The notes below the pieces were generated by a model. That model was not told the DNA's origin. It saw only the letters and a program-made list of their open reading frames with translations, and ran no database searches. Shown here piece after piece: positions 1 through 10,367 of a stretch of DNA of 64,000 nt. The stretch comes from Paracoccaceae bacterium (lineage in GTDB: Bacteria; Pseudomonadota; Alphaproteobacteria; Rhodobacterales; Rhodobacteraceae), in NCBI GenBank assembly GCA_027492585.1, contig JAPUEK010000024.1, forward strand, positions 42,507 through 106,506. Direction: 5' to 3'. Numbering within the stretch: position 1 is the first letter of the stretch; the number at the start of each line of letters is the position of its first letter. The position numbers were made by a program, and so were the translations under genes.

Positions 1-2580
1 GTCGGCACCATTGCCGCCCAGAAGCGTGTCCCGACCATCCCCGCCCTCCAGACGGTCGTTGTCATCGCCGCCGTCGAGATAATCGTTGCCGTCACCGCCG
101 CTGAGGCTGTCATTGCCCGCCTCACCGAACAGCCGGTCATTGCCGGCATCGCCGCTCAGCGTGTCGTCGCCCGTGCCGCCCAGCAGGCTGTCATTGCCGA
201 GACCGCCCGAGAGGTTGTCATTCCCCGCCTCGCCGTTCAGCGTATCGTCGCCGTCACCGCCCGAAAGCTGGTCATTGCCGAGCCCGCCCAGCAGGCTGTC
301 ATTGCCCGCATCCCCCGAAAGGATGTCATTGCCGTCGCCGCCGTTCAGCGTATCCGCACCGTCGCCGCCGGAGAGGCTGTCATCCCCTCCGTCGCCAAGA
401 AGGCTGTCGTCCCCGATGCCGCCGAAAAGCGTATCGCTGCCGTCGCCGCCGCTCAGCGTGTCATTGCCATCCTCGCCCCAGAGGCTGTCATTGCCGGCAT
501 CGCCGAGAAGGCTGTCATTGCCGAGCCCGCCATAGAGCGTGTCATTGTCCGCACCGCCCGACAGCGTATCGCGCCCGTCCCCGCCATAGAGCCGGTCATT
601 GCCCGCCTCGCCCGACAGGGCATCATTGCCGTCGCCGCCAGAGAGGCTGTCGTCCCCGGCGCCGCCGAGCAGGCTGTCATCGCCCGCTTCGCCGAACAGG
701 GTATCATTGCCGTCGCCACCGTTGAGCGTATCTGTCCCGTCGCCGCCCAGCAGGCTGTCATCACCGGCATTGCCGGAAAGGTTGTCATTGCCGATGCCGC
801 CGTAAAGCGTGTCATTGCCATCCCCGCCCGCAAGCGTGTCATTGCCATCGTCACCGAAGAGGCTGTCATGGCCCGCATCGCCCGACAGGCTGTCATCCCC
901 CGCCCCGCCGTAAAGCGTGTCATTGTCCGCACCGCCCGACAGCGTATCGCGCCCGTCGCCGCCGAAAAGCTGGTCATTGCCGGCATCGCCGGAAAGGCTG
1001 TCGTTGTCGGCCCCGCCATAAAGACTGTCATCGCCGTCGCCACCGTAAAGAACGTCATTGCCCGCCTCGCCGAGCAGCGTGTCGTTGCCCCCGGCTTCGG
1101 CGGCGACGTTCGGCGGGTTGGTGTTGACGTAAAGCTCATAGAAGGAGCCGTTGCCGCCAAGCGCCACCAGCCCGACCGAAGTGAAGGGGACGTTGATCGT
1201 CAGCGTGCCGACAGTGGTGGAAACCGCGCCGTTGCGGGTCAACTGGCCGTTGCCGTTGATGATATAGGTCGAGGCGCCGTTGAAGGTCACCGTGCCATTG
1301 GCAATGGCGGCGGTGAGGTCGATCGTCGTCCCGTTGATCTGCAGGGTCAGCGTCTCGCCGGTGGAGAGCCCGTTGAACAGGATCTGCCCGCCCGACACCT
1401 GCGAGGACATGGTGTGGGTATGCGTCTCCGACCCGTCGCCATCCCCGATGTTGAAGCCAGAGACGGCGCCATAGGTGCCGGCGGTCAGGGCATTATCGCC
1501 CGACACCGACTGGACGGCGAAATTCGGGCGGCCATTGGTGCCGGCGACGGTCTGCGTCGCCGCCGTGATCTCGGTATAGCTCGGCGTGTAGGTGATGCCT
1601 GCGCCCGCCGCGCCGCCGTAGATCGTATCGTCGCCCGTGCCGCCAAGCAGGCTGTCATTGCCCGAGCCGCCGTCGATGCTGTCGTTCTCGGTGCCGCCGT
1701 CCACCGTGTCATTGCCATAGCCGGCATTGATCACGTCATTGCCGCTGCCGCCGAACACCTGGTCATTGCCCAGCCCGGAGTTCACCGTGTCATTGCCCGC
1801 CCCGGCGCGGATGTAGTCGTCATTGCCGGTGGTGCCGGCATAGCCGGTGGCATCGTTGCGATCCACGCGGTCGCCACCCGGATCGCCGGTATAGGCGGCG
1901 TCGATCAGATCATTGCCGGCGGTGCCATCGACGATGCCGTCGCCGGTGAAGGGCTGCCCGCCCTCGAAATTGAAGCCGTAGACCCCGAGCGGATCGTTGG
2001 TGTCGAAATCATTTCCCGGATAGGTGCTGAGGAAGGCCGAATTGCCCGACCCCTCCGCCAGAACCTGCGAGGTCGAGCCATTCGACATGCCGACCGTGGC
2101 GATACCTGTATAGCCGTTGGTGAAGCCGATGGAATCATAGATGTATTCGACGCCGACATCGCCCGCGCCATTGTTGGTCAGCACGATCTGGAAGCTGTTG
2201 CGGCCGGTGCCGGTATAGGGGGCGACGTTCAGCCAGGTGATCGTCACCTTGCCCGAGGCAGGATCGAGATCCCAGTAGATATCCCCGCCCTTGGAGATGT
2301 CGATATCGGTCCAGAAGGCCGCAAGCGAGGGCTTGCCGATCGCCGTCAGCGCCGAGGGGGTATAGGCGGTATGGGCCGAGCCGAAGGTGATCAGCCCGTT
2401 GGTGTTGATGTAGATGCTGCTGTAGCCGGTGCCGTAGAAGTCGATGCCGCCGGAACCGAAGACCGACGTGATGTTGACGGCAATGGAGCCGTCATCAAGG
2501 TTGCCGCTGTACGCGGAGGTGCGGAAGGAATTCTCGCCGTAGCCGGCGGTCCCACCCAAACCTGAAGTCATCGTCGCCAT
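1..2580 (-). CDS. RTX calcium-binding exoprotein with NIDO-like N-terminus (partial, C-terminus beyond left edge)
   Basis: This reading frame opens at 2580 and stays open to base 1, so only the first 860 codons are present. Residues about 45-205 look like a nidogen-like (NIDO) beta domain, with motifs such as [17 protein letters not shown] and [21 protein letters not shown] nonapeptides of the GGxGxDxLx type begin near residue 215. A non-repeat insert occupies roughly residues 320-495, and dense RTX repeats then run to the edge. RTX repeats bind calcium and fold outside the cell, normally after type I secretion; no secretion genes lie in this window. A GGGG stretch upstream of the ATG is a plausible ribosome site. 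It is the first of three tandem RTX genes. Whether it ends in a Hint domain like its two neighbours cannot be seen. Confidence 0.85.
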   Translation of the reverse strand, partial: MATMTSGLGGTAGYGENSFRTSAYSGNLDDGSIAVNITSVFGSGGIDFYGTGYSSIYINTNGLITFGSAHTAYTPSALTAIGKPSLAAFWTDIDISKGGDIYWDLDPASGKVTITWLNVAPYTGTGRNSFQIVLTNNGAGDVGVEYIYDSIGFTNGYTGIATVGMSNGSTSQVLAEGSGNSAFLSTYPGNDFDTNDPLGVYGFNFEGGQPFTGDGIVDGTAGNDLIDAAYTGDPGGDRVDRNDATGYAGTTGNDDYIRAGAGNDTVNSGLGNDQVFGGSGNDVINAGYGNDTVDGGTENDSIDGGSGNDSLLGGTGDDTIYGGAAGAGITYTPSYTEITAATQTVAGTNGRPNFAVQSVSGDNALTAGTYGAVSGFNIGDGDGSETHTHTMSSQVSGGQILFNGLSTGETLTLQINGTTIDLTAAIANGTVTFNGASTYIINGNGQLTRNGAVSTTVGTLTINVPFTSVGLVALGGNGSFYELYVNTNPPNVAAEAGGNDTLLGEAGNDVLYGGDGDDSLYGGADNDSLSGDAGNDQLFGGDGRDTLSGGADNDTLYGGAGDDSLSGDAGHDSLFGDDGNDTLAGGDGNDTLYGGIGNDNLSGNAGDDSLLGGDGTDTLNGGDGNDTLFGEAGDDSLLGGAGDDSLSGGDGNDALSGEAGNDRLYGGDGRDTLSGGADNDTLYGGLGNDSLLGDAGNDSLWGEDGNDTLSGGDGSDTLFGGIGDDSLLGDGGDDSLSGGDGADTLNGGDGNDILSGDAGNDSLLGGLGNDQLSGGDGDDTLNGEAGNDNLSGGLGNDSLLGGTGDDTLSGDAGNDRLFGEAGNDSLSGGDGNDYLDGGDDNDRLEGGDGRDTLLGGNGAD

Positions 2581-2775
2581 GGTCAGCCCCTACCCACCAG
2601 TCCGGACCGGGGCGGCTTGTCCATTTCGCAAATCACCTCTCATTTGAGGCATATTGTTTCCGAAACGGCACCTACCAGGTCGCGTCATCGGAAAAACTAG
2701 GCGCCAAAAATGAACAAAGAGCGGCGCAAACCCGATGCTTTCAGGGTCTGCGTCGCCCGATTGTGCAGAGTTTTA

Positions 2776-2803
2776 GGCAAAAGCCGGGGTTTCGGGGCTT
2801 TTG
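2776..2803 (-). terminator. Rho-independent terminator candidate after the choice-of-anchor-L RTX gene
   Basis: On the minus strand an AAAAGCC/GGCTTTT stem lies just past the stop codon at 2811. The T-run is short, so this is a moderate candidate. The remaining DNA up to 2580 is A/T-richer and probably holds the promoter of the left-edge RTX gene, but no clear -35/-10 pair could be assigned. Confidence 0.5.
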
Positions 2804-2810
2804 GCCCCAA

Positions 2811-5800
2811 TCATGCCCCAATCAACACGCGCGCCTCTCTGGATTTGAGCGACAGCCGCGCCGCGGGATAGTTCGCCTCGAAGGCAAGGTCGGGGAAGAG
2901 CGCCAGAACCTCGGCGCGTTGCTCCTCTTCAAGGCTGCCGAGCGTGGCAAGACCGGGCTGGAAGCTTTCCGACCAGGCGCCATCGGCCCGCACGATCTCA
3001 TGCTGGTCGAACAGCATGTGGATGTAGCTGATCTGCGGCGGATAGGTGCGGCTGATGCCGGGCATCCCCACCAGATGGGTTGCCGCGACCAGAACCTCAT
3101 GCTCGCCGAAAAGCAGCTCGGCCCGCGCGCCCGTCATCAGCATCCGGTGCTGCGGGCTGACCAGCATGTCGCGTTCCGGCAGCCCGTCGCCGAGCGCGCC
3201 CTTGGCGATCCGCACCGGGTTGAAGCGCGGCTCGGCCACAAGCTCGGCCCGCGTCAGATCCCTGCGGCCGATCCAGCGGATCTCCTGCCAGCCGCTGTCA
3301 CGGGTCAGCACCCGGTCGCCGACCGCCAGGTCGGCCACATCGACCTCGCCCGTCTCGGTCAGGATCAGGGAGCCCGGGGTGAAGCAGGGAATGACGTTCT
3401 CGATATTGGTGAAGGTCAGCGTGCCGACGACGGCGCCGTTATTGTCGAGGAACTCGACCGTGCCGTTTTCATGGTTGTTCGCATCATAGATGATGTTGGT
3501 GGCGGCATAGCCATAGGCGGTCAGGTCAAGGGTGTCGTAGTCATCCCCTCCCTCGCCGCCGTCGATCACATCACCGATGCCGCCGAAGAAGATGTCGCGG
3601 TCGTTCTGACCGGAGAGGGTATCGGCCCCCTCGCCGCCGATGATCACATCATTGCCGTCGCCGCCGAGGATCGAGTCATCGCCATCGTCGCCGTGCAGCG
3701 TGTCATCGCCCCGGCCGCCGCTGATCGTGTCATTGCCATCGTTGCCATGCACGATGTCTTCGTCGTCGCCCGCATCGACGAAATCGTTGCCGCTGCCGGC
3801 GTCGATCGTGTCGTTGCCGCCGTTGCCGAAGATACTGTCATTGCCGTCATCGCCCGACAGGGAATCCCCGGCGCCTGTCAGCGGATCGCTCGAAGACGAT
3901 CCGTAGATGCTGTCGTCGCCGCTGCCGCCGAAGACCGTCACCGTCCCGGAGGAGGCGTTGGCATGGATCACGTCGTTGCCGCCGTCTCCGTAAAGCGTAT
4001 CGGCGCCGCTGGTGCTGGTGAGCGTGTCATTGCCGTCACCGCCGCTCAGCAGGTCATCGCCACTGCTGCCATCGGTCAGGGCGTCGCTGCCGCCGCCGCC
4101 GTAAAGCGTGTCGTTCCCGGTGCCGCCATCAAGCTGGTCGTCGCCATCGCCCCCCGAAAGCTCGTCATTGCCGGCATCGCCGGACAGCGTGTCATTGCCG
4201 GCCTCGCCGTTCAGGATATCGTCGCCCGCCCCGCCTTCGACCACATCATTGCCAAGGCCCGCATCAACCGTGTCGTTGCCAAGACCGGAGCGCACCGTGT
4301 CATTGCCGGCCCCGGCATAGACCAGATCGGCATTGGTGCCGGTGGCATTGTCATTGGCGTCGATGCGGTCGCCCTGCGGGTCGCCGGTATAGGCGCCGTC
4401 GATCAGGTCATCGCCGGCTCCCCCCTCGACGATATAGTTCGGAGCGGAGGGCGCATGGGTCAGAACCCCGTCCACATAAAGGTTTTCGATGTTGAAAAAG
4501 ACGAGCTGGCCGCCTCCGGTGAAGAAGACCGTGCCATTCTCCGGGTTGCCCGGATCCCAGCTTACCGAAGAGACGCCCGACACATAAAGCGTGTCATTGT
4601 CGGTGCCGGTGGTGACGGTCTCATAGCCGTCCACATAATCGCCCGCGCCGCCATAGAACACATCGGCGTCTTCCTCGCCGAGCATCGTGTCATTGCCCTC
4701 GTCGCCGTAAAGCGTGTCGGCACCGTTGGAGCCCTGGATGTAGTCGTCGCCCGTGCCGCCATAGACGAGATCGTTCTCGCCCGAGCCGGTGATCACATCA
4801 TTTCCGGCGCCGCCGTAAACGGTATCGTCGCCGTAGCCGCCGAACATGTGGTCATTGCCGTCGCCGCCATAAACGTGGTCGTTGCCGGCCCCGCCATAGG
4901 TGCTGTCGTCACCGTCTCCGCCATAAACATAGTCATTGCCGGCATCGCCGCGGATGAAGTCATTGCCCGCGCCACCCTCGACCGTGTCATTGCCGAGGTC
5001 GCCCTGCATGTAGTCGTCGCCGGCGTTGCCCTGGATGCTGTCGTCGCCGTCGCCACCATAAACGTTGTCATTGCCCGCGCCGGCCTGAACCGTGTCGTTG
5101 CCCTCATTGGCAAAGATATCGTCATCATCCGGCCCTGCTCCGGCATAGACCGCATCGCCCGCGTCGATGATGTCGCCATTGCCGTCCACATAACCGGCCC
5201 CGATGGAATCGTTGCCGGAGGTTCCCCAGATCAGACCGTCCTTGTTGCCGCCGTTCAGCACCAGATGCTCGATTTCCGAGAAGCTCATCGTGGTGCCATC
5301 GGTGAAGGTGGCGGTCCCGGCCTCGTTGTTGCCGCCCCCGTAGATGAGCTTGGTGACGCCATTCAGAACCAGCGTGTCATTGTCATTGCCGCCTTCGCCG
5401 CCCACAACCACATCGCCGCTTCCGGCATAGATGAGATCGGCATCGTCGCCGCCGTAGATCACGTCATTGCCGCTGCCGCCGGTCAGCGTGTCATTACCCG
5501 CATCGCCGTAGACGCTGTCATTGTCCGCCCCCGAGGAGATCCAGTCGTTGCCGTCGCCGCCATAGGCCACGTCATTGCCGGTCCCGGTCTCGATGATGTC
5601 GTTGCCACCATCGCCCCAGACGGTGTCGTTGCCGGCATCATCGCCGGAAAGCCCGAAGGTATCATCCCCGCTGCCCAGCACGGCAAGATCGTTCCCGGCC
5701 CCGCCGGTCACGCTGTCATTGCCCGAGCCGCCGAAGATCTGGTCATCCCCGGCCCCGGCGTTCACGATGTCATTGCCCGCTCCCGCGGTGATGTAGTCGC

Positions 5801-6947
5801 CGTCGCCGGTGGTGCCACCCACGCCGGTCGCGTCATTGGCGTCGATCAGGTCGCCATCCGGATCGCCGAGATAGCCGACCTGGATCACATCGTCGCCCGA
5901 GGTCCCCTGCACGATCCCGTCCTTGGTGATCGTCGCCGCGGTGACGATGCTGATCATGCCGACATCGGTATTCCCCTCGGAATCCATCATCGTGTAGTTC
6001 AGCGTATTGGTGCCGATATCGCCATCGGAGGTGATCGTCACCGTGCCGTTGGCGTTGAGCGTCACCGTCTCGCCGGTGGGAAGCGTGACCGTCTGACCCG
6101 GCACCACCGAGATGCCGTTGATCTTGGTGATGGTCAGGCCGCCGTCGGTCATGTCGCGGTCATTGGCCAGGATGTCGAAGACACGGCTGGAGTTCGGCGT
6201 CAGCTGCACCCGGTCGTCGAAGGCGAGCGCATAGGTCTGCACGCTGTCGCCCATGATCAGCAGGTTGGAATCATAGGCCGTATCGCCGGCATCGGCGATA
6301 CCGATCTTGATCGTGTTCACCTGTCCGGCATGGACCGGCGCCTTGAAGGACAGCACATAGGTAAAGCCATCCATCTCGGTGTTGTAGGTATCGTTGGCGT
6401 TCGAGACATAGAGGTTCTGGTTCGCGCCGGGGTTCACCGTGTCGATGGAGACCTGCCCGCCGACCGTCACCGTCACCGGCACGAAGTTCCCGTTCACCCA
6501 GACCCCGAAGGCGTCGTTGTAGCCACCGTTCACATATTCCGGATATTCCTCGGAGGAGAAGACGAACTGCATCGTCAGCCAGTCGCCATCCGGGATGAAA
6601 TTCGCCTGAAGGATGGCGCCGTCATAGGTCGCCGCCCCGGCCTCGGCGGTGAGCTGGGCATCGCCATCGACGCCCGCCGTATCGGTCGAGGTCCCGGTGG
6701 AGGTATTGGTGTCCGTCGTGCCGCTGGAGTTGGTGAAATCGGCCGCGCGCCCGGTGGACAGGATCACCCCGCTGTCGGTCGGCGAAATTCCGGGGATCGT
6801 CGTCAAGGCGCCCGAATAGATGCCGGCCGAGGCGGCATCCCCGGTATAGCTCGCCGAAAGGATCTGGATACCGTCGCCGAAGATGGCATTGGCCATATCC
6901 ATCGCGGATGCGGAGGAATTGATCGTAAGTTCGTTCGCCGTTGCCAT
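2811..6947 (-). CDS. RTX exoprotein with choice-of-anchor-L N-terminus and C-terminal Hint domain
   Basis: The product is 1378 residues. Residues 1-210 resemble the choice-of-anchor-L domain of secreted proteins (motif FVFSSEEYPEYVNGGYND). Residues about 215-330 form one cadherin-like/VCBS-type beta module (FDILANDRDM). Dozens of RTX nonapeptides (GGxGNDxxx) follow to about 1150. The C-terminus is a Hint_2 autoprocessing domain that starts at Cys1188 in VIPCFTPGSLIL and keeps the later His motif LVSPQHRML. A secreted calcium-binding surface or matrix protein is inferred. In related proteins the Hint domain cleaves at its first Cys, so a C-terminal piece of about 190 residues may be released. 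The Hint domain closely matches that of the next upstream gene. The strong 27-bp periodicity is the coding repeat itself. Confidence 0.88.
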   Translation of the reverse strand: MATANELTINSSASAMDMANAIFGDGIQILSASYTGDAASAGIYSGALTTIPGISPTDSGVILSTGRAADFTNSSGTTDTNTSTGTSTDTAGVDGDAQLTAEAGAATYDGAILQANFIPDGDWLTMQFVFSSEEYPEYVNGGYNDAFGVWVNGNFVPVTVTVGGQVSIDTVNPGANQNLYVSNANDTYNTEMDGFTYVLSFKAPVHAGQVNTIKIGIADAGDTAYDSNLLIMGDSVQTYALAFDDRVQLTPNSSRVFDILANDRDMTDGGLTITKINGISVVPGQTVTLPTGETVTLNANGTVTITSDGDIGTNTLNYTMMDSEGNTDVGMISIVTAATITKDGIVQGTSGDDVIQVGYLGDPDGDLIDANDATGVGGTTGDGDYITAGAGNDIVNAGAGDDQIFGGSGNDSVTGGAGNDLAVLGSGDDTFGLSGDDAGNDTVWGDGGNDIIETGTGNDVAYGGDGNDWISSGADNDSVYGDAGNDTLTGGSGNDVIYGGDDADLIYAGSGDVVVGGEGGNDNDTLVLNGVTKLIYGGGNNEAGTATFTDGTTMSFSEIEHLVLNGGNKDGLIWGTSGNDSIGAGYVDGNGDIIDAGDAVYAGAGPDDDDIFANEGNDTVQAGAGNDNVYGGDGDDSIQGNAGDDYMQGDLGNDTVEGGAGNDFIRGDAGNDYVYGGDGDDSTYGGAGNDHVYGGDGNDHMFGGYGDDTVYGGAGNDVITGSGENDLVYGGTGDDYIQGSNGADTLYGDEGNDTMLGEEDADVFYGGAGDYVDGYETVTTGTDNDTLYVSGVSSVSWDPGNPENGTVFFTGGGQLVFFNIENLYVDGVLTHAPSAPNYIVEGGAGDDLIDGAYTGDPQGDRIDANDNATGTNADLVYAGAGNDTVRSGLGNDTVDAGLGNDVVEGGAGDDILNGEAGNDTLSGDAGNDELSGGDGDDQLDGGTGNDTLYGGGGSDALTDGSSGDDLLSGGDGNDTLTSTSGADTLYGDGGNDVIHANASSGTVTVFGGSGDDSIYGSSSSDPLTGAGDSLSGDDGNDSIFGNGGNDTIDAGSGNDFVDAGDDEDIVHGNDGNDTISGGRGDDTLHGDDGDDSILGGDGNDVIIGGEGADTLSGQNDRDIFFGGIGDVIDGGEGGDDYDTLDLTAYGYAATNIIYDANNHENGTVEFLDNNGAVVGTLTFTNIENVIPCFTPGSLILTETGEVDVADLAVGDRVLTRDSGWQEIRWIGRRDLTRAELVAEPRFNPVRIAKGALGDGLPERDMLVSPQHRMLMTGARAELLFGEHEVLVAATHLVGMPGISRTYPPQISYIHMLFDQHEIVRADGAWSESFQPGLATLGSLEEEQRAEVLALFPDLAFEANYPAARLSLKSREARVLIGA

Positions 6948-7352
6948 TTACCTGATCCCGCACGGATCGCCGCACCGGACAACGGCCGGACACGACCCTG
7001 CGGCGACGGTTTCCCGTCTCCGCATCTGCCCTGTCCGCCTTGCCAGCATCACCGATCACTCCAGACACATCCCGCCTCCGAACCGCAGGGAGGGGGTCAT
7101 ACGTTCCCGGATAGCGGGCCAATATGGTCAAAGCGCGGGGGGTTTGCGGCGATGAAAGGATGAATCCCGGCAGAAAGAAGGCAAATTCAACCCATGATTT
7201 CAAAAATGAAACCAATGAGTTAAAGAAAGATACTTCGTTTCCTAAAGATAGACAAAAAGGCAAGACAATGGAAAAGGGGCCTTCGGGAAAAGGCCCCTTT
7301 CCGTTGCGATCCGGGAACGGCAGGCGGACCCGGTCCGCGCTGCATAACCGTA
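6948..7352. other. Intergenic region between two RTX genes
   Basis: This stretch is noticeably more AT-rich than its surroundings, especially 7180-7270. It should carry the promoter and leader of the downstream minus-strand RTX gene and the terminator of the upstream one at 7271-7302. No further gene is convincing. Confidence 0.5.
7271..7302 (-). terminator. Bidirectional-looking terminator after the LamG/cadherin-like RTX gene
   Basis: A strong stem, GAAAAGGGGCCTT pairing with AAGGCCCCTTTCC around a CGGGAA-type loop, lies about 50 bases past the stop at 7353 on the minus strand. Confidence 0.75.
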
Positions 7353-10300
7353 TTATTTGACCAGAAGCCGCGCCTCGTGCCGCTTCAGGGTGCGCCGGGC
7401 GGCCTGATAATCCTCAAGCCCCGCTTCGGTCTTCAGCTCCGGGAAGAGCTCGAAGATCTCGCCGCGCTGCGCGTTGCCCATCCCCTTCAGCGTGTAATCG
7501 CCGGGCTGGAAGCTTTCGGTCCAGGCTCCGTTCGACAGCACGACCTCGTGGCGGTCGAACATGAAGTGGATATAGGTCGTCCCGAGCGAGTCGACCGTCT
7601 GGATCCCCGCACCCGCCACCAGATGCTTGGCCGAGACCAGCACCTCATGCTCATCGAAGTAGAGCGCGGTACGATCGTTGGCGACCAGCAGGCGGTGATT
7701 CGGCGAAACCATCATGTCGCGTTCCGGCAGGCCGTTGCCAAGGCTGCCCTGACGGATCAGCACCGGCTTCAGATGCGGGTTGGCGGCCAGATCGTGCCAG
7801 CCGAGCTGTTTCTGCCCGGTCCAGCGGATTTCCTGGATGCCATTGTCGCGGGTGATGATCCGGTCGCCGGCCTTCAGCGTTTCCACCGGGACCTCGCCCT
7901 TCGGCGTCGCAATCAGCGTGCCGGGGGTGAAGCAGGGGATGACATTCTCGATGTTGCGGAAGGTCAGCGTGCCGGTGACATTGCCATCGTCGTCGAGGAA
8001 GTCGACGGTGCCGTTTTCCGGATTGTCATCGGCATAGTGGATCACCAGCGGGCCGGCGCCACTCAGATCAAGCGTGTCGTAGTCGTCGCCGCCCTCGTTG
8101 CCGTCGATGTAATCGCCGGCCCCGCCACCGATGAACAGGTCACGGTCATTGCCGCCGAAGAGCGTGTCCGCCCCCGCCCCGCCGATGATCGTGTCATTGC
8201 CGTCACCGCCGAAGATCACATCGTCGCCGATGCCGCCGTCGAGGGAGTCGGTTCCCGCACCGCCAAAGAGCGTGTCATCGCCTTCGGAGCCAAGCAGCGT
8301 GTCCTGGCCCGCCCCGCCAAAGAGCAGGTCGTCGTCGATGTTGCCGTCGAGATAGTCGTCACCGGCGCCACCGTAGAGCGTGTCGTCGTCATCCATGCCG
8401 TAGATGGTGTCATTGCCATCGCCGCCATAGAGAAGATCGGTGCCGTTGTCGGGGCGAAGGTCGGTGGCATCGGGGATGTTGACCGCATCCGGCACGCCGG
8501 GGCCGTAGCCGCCGTAGATCAGATCGTCGCCATCGCCGCCATAAACCTCGTCCGCGCCTTCGGCAGCGATGATCGTGTCATTGCCGCTGCCGCCATGAAC
8601 GGTGTCGTCGTCAAAACCGGCATCGACCGAGTCATTGCCATTGCCGCCGTAAACCAGGTCGGCATCATCGCCGGTCAGGATCGTGTCATTGCCATTGCCG
8701 CCGTAAACGGTGTCGAGGTCGTTGAGCGGGTTGCTGTCGGCCGGGTAAAGCCCCGGATAACCGCGATCCGGCAGCGGCAGCGGACCGCCGCCCGAGGTGT
8801 CGATGTAATCGTCGCCATCGCCAGCCCGGACCGAGTCATTGCCGTTGCCGCCGAAGAGCGAGTCATTGCCGTCGCCACCCGATTGCAGCGTGTCGTCGCC
8901 GTCACCGCCGTAGAGCGTGTCGGAACCGGAGTCGCCATCAAGGGAGTCGTTGCCGTTGCCGCCGTAGATCAGGTCGTCGCCGAGACCGCCGCGCGCAGTA
9001 TCATCGCCGTCGCCGGCATAGATGCGGTCATCATTCGGCCCGTCGCCGGGGATGAGCGCGTCATTGCCGTCCACCACGTCGCCATCCGGGTCGCCGGTGT
9101 AATGGCTGTCGATCACGTCATTGCCGGAAGTCCCGGTCACGATCCCGTCGCGGCCCGGCGTGGTCGGATTGACGGTGACGGTAAGGGTGCTGGTCGAGGT
9201 GCCGCCATGACCGTCGCTGACCTCGTAATTCACCACGGCCTCGCCGGTGAAACCGGGATTGGGGGTGAAGGTCAGCGAGCCGTCGGGGTTCACGGTGATC
9301 GAGCCATCCGCCGAAGTGGGCGTGCCGAGGATCGACAGCGGGTCGCCATCGACATCGGTGTCATTGGCCAGAACCGGCACCGTGACCGGCGTGCCGGCGG
9401 TGGTGGTCGCGGTATCGGGGTTCGCCACCGGGTCATCGTTCACCGGGTTGACGGTCACCGTCACCGTGGAGGTCGCCGTATGCCCCTGCGGATCGCGGAT
9501 CGTATAGGTGATCGTGTCGGTGCCGTTGAAATTCTCATCCGGCGTGTAGTGCAGGGTGCCGTCGCCATTGATGGTGACAGTGCCATTGGGGGAGGTCGCG
9601 GTGGTCACGGTCAGCGGCCCGCCGTTCGGGTCGCTGTCATTGGTCAGCACGTCGATGGTGACGGGGGTGTCCTCATCGGTGGTGGCCGTGTCGGGATTGG
9701 CAACCGGATCGTCGTCGGGGGTCACGTTGTCAACCGTGTCGGAGAGGGTGAACTGATCCACCGTGCCGCCGAAATGCTGGTTGATGTCGTTGAGCTGTTC
9801 GGGGTTCGACAGGCTCTGGCCCGCACCCACGATCCAGGGCTGGTTGATGCCGATGGAGCCCTGGTCCATCGTCAGGGTGTTCGGCACGTCGGCGCTGTGA
9901 TCGGCGCCGGTGGTGGTGTTGTTCACGACCAAAGCGCCGCCCGTGCCGCCCTGATCCCAGGAGTAGCTCAGGTTGATGCTGTCGCCCGGATGGGCAAAGC
10001 CCGGCGCGGTGCCGAAGGTCGTGGTGCCGCTCGGGGTCTCGTGGCTGACAACCACGGAGCCGTCGGCGAGAATGTCGATGTGATAGCCGCCTGCCGTCTG
10101 GCCCACGCTGTCCCGCGAGAGCACGGTCTGGGTGTGATCCAGCGGTGCATCGTTCAGCGTGAAGTTCAGCGTCAGCGTGCCGCGGTCCATCTGGAACGCC
10201 TCGCTGGGATAGATCTTGACCAGATCGTCCTGCCCGTCCAGCACCGCCTGCCCGCCCGAGGCCTCCGCCCCGTTGCGGTAAGTGCCGTTCTGCGCGCCAT

Positions 10301-10367
10301 TGCCGAGCGCAGAGTCGAGCGCGGTGCTGTCGGTGTCGTTGAAGTCGTATTGCGCGATAATCGGCAT
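7353..10367 (-). CDS. RTX exoprotein with LamG-like and cadherin-like modules and C-terminal Hint domain
   Basis: The product is 1004 residues from ATG at 10367 (MPIIAQYDFNDTDS). A longer frame exists to 10487, but the chosen ATG follows a GAGGGA ribosome site and starts the recognisable domain. Residues 1-215 look like a concanavalin/LamG fold. Two tandem cadherin-like or bacterial Ig-like repeats follow at about 217-310 and 310-405 (DDPVANPDTAT, then LTNDSD and LANDTD). RTX nonapeptides occupy about 410-800. A Hint_2 domain starts at Cys812 (CFTPGTLIA) with the His motif MVSPNHRLL. It is probably secreted, calcium-dependent and adhesive or matrix-associated. It is paralogous to the neighbouring RTX gene at its C-terminus but not at its N-terminus. 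Confidence 0.88.
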   Translation of the reverse strand: MPIIAQYDFNDTDSTALDSALGNGAQNGTYRNGAEASGGQAVLDGQDDLVKIYPSEAFQMDRGTLTLNFTLNDAPLDHTQTVLSRDSVGQTAGGYHIDILADGSVVVSHETPSGTTTFGTAPGFAHPGDSINLSYSWDQGGTGGALVVNNTTTGADHSADVPNTLTMDQGSIGINQPWIVGAGQSLSNPEQLNDINQHFGGTVDQFTLSDTVDNVTPDDDPVANPDTATTDEDTPVTIDVLTNDSDPNGGPLTVTTATSPNGTVTINGDGTLHYTPDENFNGTDTITYTIRDPQGHTATSTVTVTVNPVNDDPVANPDTATTTAGTPVTVPVLANDTDVDGDPLSILGTPTSADGSITVNPDGSLTFTPNPGFTGEAVVNYEVSDGHGGTSTSTLTVTVNPTTPGRDGIVTGTSGNDVIDSHYTGDPDGDVVDGNDALIPGDGPNDDRIYAGDGDDTARGGLGDDLIYGGNGNDSLDGDSGSDTLYGGDGDDTLQSGGDGNDSLFGGNGNDSVRAGDGDDYIDTSGGGPLPLPDRGYPGLYPADSNPLNDLDTVYGGNGNDTILTGDDADLVYGGNGNDSVDAGFDDDTVHGGSGNDTIIAAEGADEVYGGDGDDLIYGGYGPGVPDAVNIPDATDLRPDNGTDLLYGGDGNDTIYGMDDDDTLYGGAGDDYLDGNIDDDLLFGGAGQDTLLGSEGDDTLFGGAGTDSLDGGIGDDVIFGGDGNDTIIGGAGADTLFGGNDRDLFIGGGAGDYIDGNEGGDDYDTLDLSGAGPLVIHYADDNPENGTVDFLDDDGNVTGTLTFRNIENVIPCFTPGTLIATPKGEVPVETLKAGDRIITRDNGIQEIRWTGQKQLGWHDLAANPHLKPVLIRQGSLGNGLPERDMMVSPNHRLLVANDRTALYFDEHEVLVSAKHLVAGAGIQTVDSLGTTYIHFMFDRHEVVLSNGAWTESFQPGDYTLKGMGNAQRGEIFELFPELKTEAGLEDYQAARRTLKRHEARLLVK

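Noticed and set aside
868..2565. Plus-strand open frame of 565 codons
   Set aside because: Antisense to the left-edge RTX gene; no ribosome site and low-complexity translation.
2763..7163. Open frame of 1466 codons on the plus strand
   Set aside because: It is antisense to the RTX gene, whose regular GGxGxDxxx codons leave the opposite strand without stops. The translation is a low-complexity run of Val, Ile, Ala, Arg and Asp without family features.
1..10000. Strong period of about 27 bases suggesting a CRISPR or tandem DNA array
   Set aside because: The period equals nine codons of the RTX nonapeptide, and repeats vary in the usual RTX positions. There are no conserved direct repeats with unique spacers.
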